Part shown: one piece after another, positions 6,509 to 10,234 of the stretch
Position numbering within the stretch: the first letter of the stretch is position 1
Layout of the letters: the number at the start of each line of letters is the position of its first letter
NCBI GenBank assembly: GCA_025937955.1
Contig: JAICQI010000144.1
Coordinates: forward strand, 1 to 10,234
DNA from: Pyrinomonadaceae bacterium
GTDB taxonomy: Bacteria > Acidobacteriota > Blastocatellia > Pyrinomonadales > Pyrinomonadaceae
Reading direction: 5' to 3'
Length of the DNA: 10,234 bases
The notes under the pieces: generated by a model
The model's input: only the letters and a program-made list of their open reading frames with translations
The model's database searches: none
What the model was told of the DNA's origin: nothing
Position numbers and translations under genes: made by a program

Positions 6509-7006
6509 ATGACACAGCTTTCGCACGTCGACGAACAGGGCCGCGTTCGCATGGTCGATACCGGGAATAAGCAGATAACTATGCGGCGTGCCGTGGCGTC
6601 AGCGCGGGTGTTAATGACTGGCGCGACGGTGTCGGCACTGCGCGAACATCGTACTCCCAAGGGAGATCCACTCGAAGCCGCACGGCTGGCAGGGATCATG
6701 GCGGCGAAGCGAACTTCAGAGCTAATCCCGCTCTGCCACCCGCTGCCATTGACGCACATCGAGGTGCGGGCAACGTTGGAAGATTCGGGCGTGGCGCTCG
6801 AGGCGGAAGTCTCGACTAACGCCCAAACGGGTGTCGAGATGGAAGCGCTGACAGCAGTCTCAGTGGCCGCCTTAACTGTTTACGACATGTGCAAGGCACT
6901 GGAAAAAGGGATGACAATCACGGACGTGCGGTTGGAGAGCAAAACCGGGGGTAAGTCTGGAGACTACGAGAGGGCTTTGGAACCTGCGCCCGGCATTGTG
7001 CGTTAA
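6509..7006 (+). CDS. moaC: Cyclic pyranopterin monophosphate synthase MoaC
   Basis: Second enzyme of molybdenum cofactor synthesis: it converts the MoaA product 3',8-cyclo-GTP to cyclic pyranopterin monophosphate in the cytosol. The 165-residue length is normal. Family motifs and catalytic residues are all present: HVDEQGRVRMVD (6-17), KGDPLEAAR with Lys51, ELIPLCHPLPL with His77, TGVEMEALTA with Glu110 and Glu112, and VYDMCKA with Asp126 and Lys129, followed by KTGGKSGDY. ATG at 6509 is chosen because the MoaC N-terminus starts here; the frame remains open upstream to about 6410, but those residues do not resemble MoaC. No ribosome site is visible. The membrane protease gene follows after 54 bp and may be co-transcribed. 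The usual partner moaA is not in this window. Confidence 0.97.
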   Translation: MTQLSHVDEQGRVRMVDTGNKQITMRRAVASARVLMTGATVSALREHRTPKGDPLEAARLAGIMAAKRTSELIPLCHPLPLTHIEVRATLEDSGVALEAEVSTNAQTGVEMEALTAVSVAALTVYDMCKALEKGMTITDVRLESKTGGKSGDYERALEPAPGIVR

Positions 7007-7060
7007 TCACGGCGGCACTAAAATAAGGCAAATTTCCGCCGACTGACCGGAGAGTTAAAA

Positions 7061-7852
7061 ATGAGATACAGGCTTGCACAAGACGCGCGACCCCAGGCAT
7101 TGACTCTGCTTATCGCCGCCACGATTTCCGTGGTGCTCTGGTTCATACCGTACGCAGAGTTTCTGACTTATCCTTTCCAGATTTTCGTCACCTTTATACA
7201 TGAAGGCGGACACGCGCTCGCGGCCCTGTTGACCGGCAACTCGGTGGCTAACCTCAGCGTAGCCACGGACACCAGCGGCGTAACCCAGACCACCCGGGGC
7301 GGACTCCTCTCACAGATCTTCATCAACAGCGCCGGCTATCTCGGTTCGATGGCGTTCGGCGCGTTGTTGCTGGTCCTGATCCGCAAAGCAGTCGCGGCGC
7401 GCATTGTGTTGCTGGCCTGCGGCATTTTCATCTTCGCGCTGACGATGATCTATGGTCTATTCAAACCGCTGGTTTGGATGACAGGCTGGTCCGGAATACC
7501 GTTCACATTGTTCGCCGGTACGCTGATTTCAGTTGGCTTGGTTTTGATCGCAAAGTTTGCCAGTGGGCGAGTGGCGACGTTCTTTGTGAGTTTCCTGGCA
7601 GTGCAATGCGTCTTGAATGCGCTCTTTGATCTGAAAACAGTTTTCTTACTCGCCACGCCTTTCGCGCCGCCAGTTGCGAATGACGCGATGAACATGGCCA
7701 ACGCCACCGGTATTCCCGCTATCTTCTGGACAGTACTCTGGATCTCTTTCGCGCTCGGGATTCTCTGGTTTGCGATGAGGCTGTACGTCGCCGGACGCGA
7801 CAAGAGCTACCAACCGGATCTCCCATTTGAGGAAACAGCTCCTCCGGTTTAA
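7061..7852 (+). CDS. M50B-like membrane metalloprotease
   Basis: A 263-residue protein with about six or seven hydrophobic segments and the zinc motif HEGGH (47-51) embedded in a hydrophobic helix, FVTFIHEGGHALAAL. This is the hallmark of intramembrane M50-type metallopeptidases. A FINSAGYLGS segment (87-96) follows, as the family has after its beta-strand region, and Asp190 in NALFDLKTVF is a plausible third zinc ligand. It matches the short M50B-like group rather than RseP/SpoIVFB: no PDZ or CBS domain is present. The substrate is unknown and proteolysis has rarely been shown for this group. ATG at 7061 has GGAG (7049-7052) at good distance. It sits 54 bp after moaC, so co-transcription is possible although no functional link is evident. 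The acidic, proline-containing tail (from about 247) is probably cytoplasmic. Confidence 0.85.
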   Translation: MRYRLAQDARPQALTLLIAATISVVLWFIPYAEFLTYPFQIFVTFIHEGGHALAALLTGNSVANLSVATDTSGVTQTTRGGLLSQIFINSAGYLGSMAFGALLLVLIRKAVAARIVLLACGIFIFALTMIYGLFKPLVWMTGWSGIPFTLFAGTLISVGLVLIAKFASGRVATFFVSFLAVQCVLNALFDLKTVFLLATPFAPPVANDAMNMANATGIPAIFWTVLWISFALGILWFAMRLYVAGRDKSYQPDLPFEETAPPV

Positions 7853-7860
7853 TAAAAGAC

Positions 7861-7932
7861 TTAGCCACAAAAAGGCACAAAAAGCACAAAGGATTAATTC
7901 TTCTTTTGTGCTTTTTGTGCCTTTTGTGGCTA
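7861..7932. repeat. Near-perfect TTAGCCACAAA hairpin, copy 3, between convergent genes
   Basis: Left arm 7861-7890 starts TTAGCCACAAAAAGGC and continues with two further GC-spaced ACAAA units. Right arm 7903-7932 is its reverse complement apart from one missing base and the terminal base. A 12-nt loop gives a stem of nearly 30 bp. It fills almost exactly the 80-bp gap between the protease stop (7852) and the TonB-receptor stop (7933-7935), and could act as a two-way terminator; that role is inferred. Confidence 0.85.
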
Positions 7933-10234
7933 TCAGAACTCGTAGCGATAGCGCAGTGTCACGCCTCGGCCTGTGCCGTCGACTCCCCAACTGATCCCGC
8001 GATACGACTTGTCGAAGATGTTTTCGAAGTCGACGAAGATCTCCGATCCCTCGCCAAACTTGAACGCGCCGCGCACGCCAACCAGACCATAACCCGCCAA
8101 ATACGGATGCGTCGGCACTAGCGTGTCGTTGTTCACCACGCGAACGCCGTTAATTGTCGCGTCAATCGGCAGCAGGCGGTTCTGGACCTGCGCCAGCGTT
8201 TCGCCAGTCGGAATCAGGATCCCTCCCGCTGAACCGCAGCCGATTGGACCAGGCGTTGTCAATCCACGCACGCAAGCTCCGCGACGGAAGAAGTTTTGAA
8301 TATTGGTTCGCGACCGTGCGCCGCCCGTACGACGGTCAGAGAGATCGAGTGATGACAAACGATTCTGACGCCCCGCCATCGTTGAATAGCCCTCGAGGTA
8401 GAAACGCGAGCGAGGTTGATAACGCAAACTCACAAAACCCGTCGCAGGTGGAATACCACCCTCGACGTTCGGCGGCAATCCATTCAGCAAGCTGTGCGCG
8501 CGGAGGTAAGTGAAGTTGGCATTCGCGCTCCATTGATCGGTGAAACGCGCGCGACCGTTGAATTCGACACCGTTGAACCGAGCATCGTCAAAGTTTACGC
8601 GCACCAGCACGGGGCTGGTCGGCGCCGCTGCTACAAACACGAGACCTGCCGCGTTCTGCGCGATAATCTGATCGCTGCCGAGGAACGTCCCGGTCGCGCC
8701 CGGCGGGAGCACCAAAGCCTGATCGAAATATACGTCGCCGAGTTTGAGTGTGAAACCGGTCAGCTCGGCGCCAAACCTGCGGCTTGTGTAACGGAAACTG
8801 AGGTCAAAGCTGTCGCTGTATTCCGGATCCAGACGAGTCACGGGAATGCCGGTAGAGACAGCGTCGCCGCCTGATGTAGTGCCGATGAAACCACCACGCG
8901 CCGCCGCGGTAGCGGCGTCGACTTCGAACCCTGTTCCCACCACTCCGATGATGCCGAGATCGGTTGTGTTCGGCGCACGGAACCCGCGCGTGTACTTCGC
9001 CGCGATATCGAAACCGCCGGTGACCCTCACGACACCGCCGATGCGTCCAGACAACGCCCCGAAGCGCTGGCTGTCGTCAGGAAAAAGCGGAAGACCGGTT
9101 GGTCCAAGCGGAGCGTTGCTGGCCTGTGATTTGTACGAGGCTACGCTGTAACGCAGAGCGCCGTTGATCTGTAAGCGATCCGGAATGGCGGTGAAGCTGT
9201 TCTGCGCAAAGAAGCCGTACGAAAGATAACGCGCGCCGTGCGGGATGCGGGGACGAGAGTTCGTAAAAGTCCTGGTGACCGGATCGAAAGTGGACGCAGG
9301 AGCGTTGAGCTTGTCGCGGTACACGTCGGCGCCAATCAGAAAAGTGTCGCGGTCGCCAAACTGTTTGTCGAGATAGAAGTTGAAGCCTAAAACGTTGGTG
9401 CGCTCGCGCTGGTTCGTGATCGCGGCAACAGGATTTCCCTGCCCGCCCTGGTTGATCCTCTCTTCGCGTTGGCTGTTGTAAGAAAACGTAAACGAGCCGT
9501 TGTCGAAGATCCAAAGCTTCTGCCGGAACAATCGTGCATAGAAGGTGTCGGTCATCAGGTTGCGCAGATCGGCGATGTTGTTGCCGTCGCCGCCGAGCAA
9601 CTGGTCGTAGCGCTTGCCGTTGTCTTGCTGGTTGCGCGCGTAGCTGAAGAGAAGTTGCGTGTTGTCGTCGATGTTGAAGTTCGTACGGAGCAAGCCACCG
9701 TATTGGGTGAAGCCTGTGTCAGGGAGCCTCGTGCCGAAAACGTCTGACGGCAGGCCAAGAAAACGCGTGACCGCGGCGTGATAGTCGAGACCTGTTCCCG
9801 GTCGCAGTGTGCTGATGCGGCGTCCGTTCATGTTAAGCAGGAAGCCGTAACGCCGCGTGCCGTAGGTCAGCAGCGTGTTGCCACCAAAGCCGTTCGTGGG
9901 AGACGTGTAGAAAACGTTGGCGTGGCCGTGAAACTCGTTTTTTGGTCCACCGTATCTGGGTGCCTGCGAGATGAAGTTGACTACGCCGCCGTGAACATCT
10001 GAACCGTATTGCGAGCTGTTTGGACCACGCAGGACTTCGACCGTTTCGAGGCTCGAGGGTTCGATCAAACTGAAGAACGTTCCCACGCCACCGCGCTGAG
10101 CGCTGGTGGTGTAACGCACGCCGTCAACGTAGATAGCTACGTTTCTGCCTGTCAGCCCACGCACGAAGACTGCGCTGAGAGATGGGCTCGTGCGTTGCAA
10201 GTTCACGCCCGGCTCTTCATCAACCACCTGCGCC
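7933..10234 (-). CDS. TonB-dependent outer-membrane receptor, 5' end missing
   Basis: 766 residues are visible and the frame continues past the right edge. The missing part includes the signal peptide, any carboxypeptidase-like N-terminal domain, the TonB box and the first plug strand. The plug domain is recognisable (visible residues 1-95): VDEEPGVNLQR, AVFVRGL, RNVAIYVDGVR, LETVEVLRGPNSSQYG and GGVVNFIS. A roughly 670-residue beta-barrel follows, ending VTLRYRYEF with the C-terminal aromatic residue needed for outer-membrane insertion and a preceding FENIFDKSYRG strand typical of these receptors. Residues near 645-665 hold a CVRG...GCGS pair of cysteines, probably an extracellular loop disulfide. 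The ligand (iron chelate, cobalamin, sugar or other) cannot be deduced. The GTG at 10227 is an internal Val codon within the plug, not a start. Confidence 0.95.
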   Translation of the reverse strand, partial: AQVVDEEPGVNLQRTSPSLSAVFVRGLTGRNVAIYVDGVRYTTSAQRGGVGTFFSLIEPSSLETVEVLRGPNSSQYGSDVHGGVVNFISQAPRYGGPKNEFHGHANVFYTSPTNGFGGNTLLTYGTRRYGFLLNMNGRRISTLRPGTGLDYHAAVTRFLGLPSDVFGTRLPDTGFTQYGGLLRTNFNIDDNTQLLFSYARNQQDNGKRYDQLLGGDGNNIADLRNLMTDTFYARLFRQKLWIFDNGSFTFSYNSQREERINQGGQGNPVAAITNQRERTNVLGFNFYLDKQFGDRDTFLIGADVYRDKLNAPASTFDPVTRTFTNSRPRIPHGARYLSYGFFAQNSFTAIPDRLQINGALRYSVASYKSQASNAPLGPTGLPLFPDDSQRFGALSGRIGGVVRVTGGFDIAAKYTRGFRAPNTTDLGIIGVVGTGFEVDAATAAARGGFIGTTSGGDAVSTGIPVTRLDPEYSDSFDLSFRYTSRRFGAELTGFTLKLGDVYFDQALVLPPGATGTFLGSDQIIAQNAAGLVFVAAAPTSPVLVRVNFDDARFNGVEFNGRARFTDQWSANANFTYLRAHSLLNGLPPNVEGGIPPATGFVSLRYQPRSRFYLEGYSTMAGRQNRLSSLDLSDRRTGGARSRTNIQNFFRRGACVRGLTTPGPIGCGSAGGILIPTGETLAQVQNRLLPIDATINGVRVVNNDTLVPTHPYLAGYGLVGVRGAFKFGEGSEIFVDFENIFDKSYRGISWGVDGTGRGVTLRYRYEF

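Noticed and set aside
7010..7041. Terminator between moaC and the protease gene
   Set aside because: CGGCGG/CCGCCG can pair, but the 20-nt loop and lack of a T-run make termination unlikely.
7646..7990. 114-residue minus-strand frame with a TKGTKSTKE / CAFCAFLWL peptide
   Set aside because: This peptide is the translation of the TTAGCCACAAA hairpin, a known style of spurious annotation.

Overview
The window looks like a chromosomal segment from a free-living Gram-negative bacterium, most likely an acidobacterium. The evidence is an outer-membrane TonB-dependent receptor ending in the usual C-terminal Phe, a secreted VWA protein of the type found in many copies in Acidobacteria, moderately GC-rich coding sequence, and scattered TTAGCCACAAA-type intergenic repeats. 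The phylum is inferred from gene types and repeat style; no phylogenetic marker is present.

Layout, left to right. The 3' part of a metallo-beta-lactamase-fold hydrolase (+) runs in from the left edge and converges on phosphopentomutase deoB (-). deoB starts 5 bp after the stop of a secreted VWA-domain protein (-), so these two form a transcription unit. A non-coding stretch follows with an inverted repeat and two adjacent tRNA genes, Val(TAC) and Asp(GTC), both (+). Next come a small exported thioredoxin-like protein (+), a compact promoter/structured RNA/terminator cassette, and molybdopterin molybdenumtransferase moeA (+). moeA overlaps tail-to-tail with a diiron, acyl-ACP-desaturase-like protein (-). 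Divergent from that are moaC (+) and a multipass M50B-type membrane metalloprotease (+). A near-perfect repeat hairpin separates the latter from a TonB-dependent receptor (-) that leaves through the right edge.

Functionally this is mostly housekeeping: nucleoside salvage (deoB), molybdenum cofactor synthesis (moaC makes cPMP, moeA inserts Mo), tRNAs and envelope proteins. The two Moco genes lie on the same strand but are split by an unrelated gene on the other strand, so they are a cluster and not one operon. I found no defence island, transposase, CRISPR array or phage gene.

The most unusual part is 4017-4152. It has a good sigma70-like promoter, about 65 nt of structured GC-rich sequence and a strong intrinsic terminator that can refold into a second hairpin, 83 nt before moeA. 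It could be a small RNA or a transcription-attenuating leader for moeA; I cannot match it to a known family from the sequence alone. The second theme is short dispersed repeats at gene ends, two of which form long hairpins.
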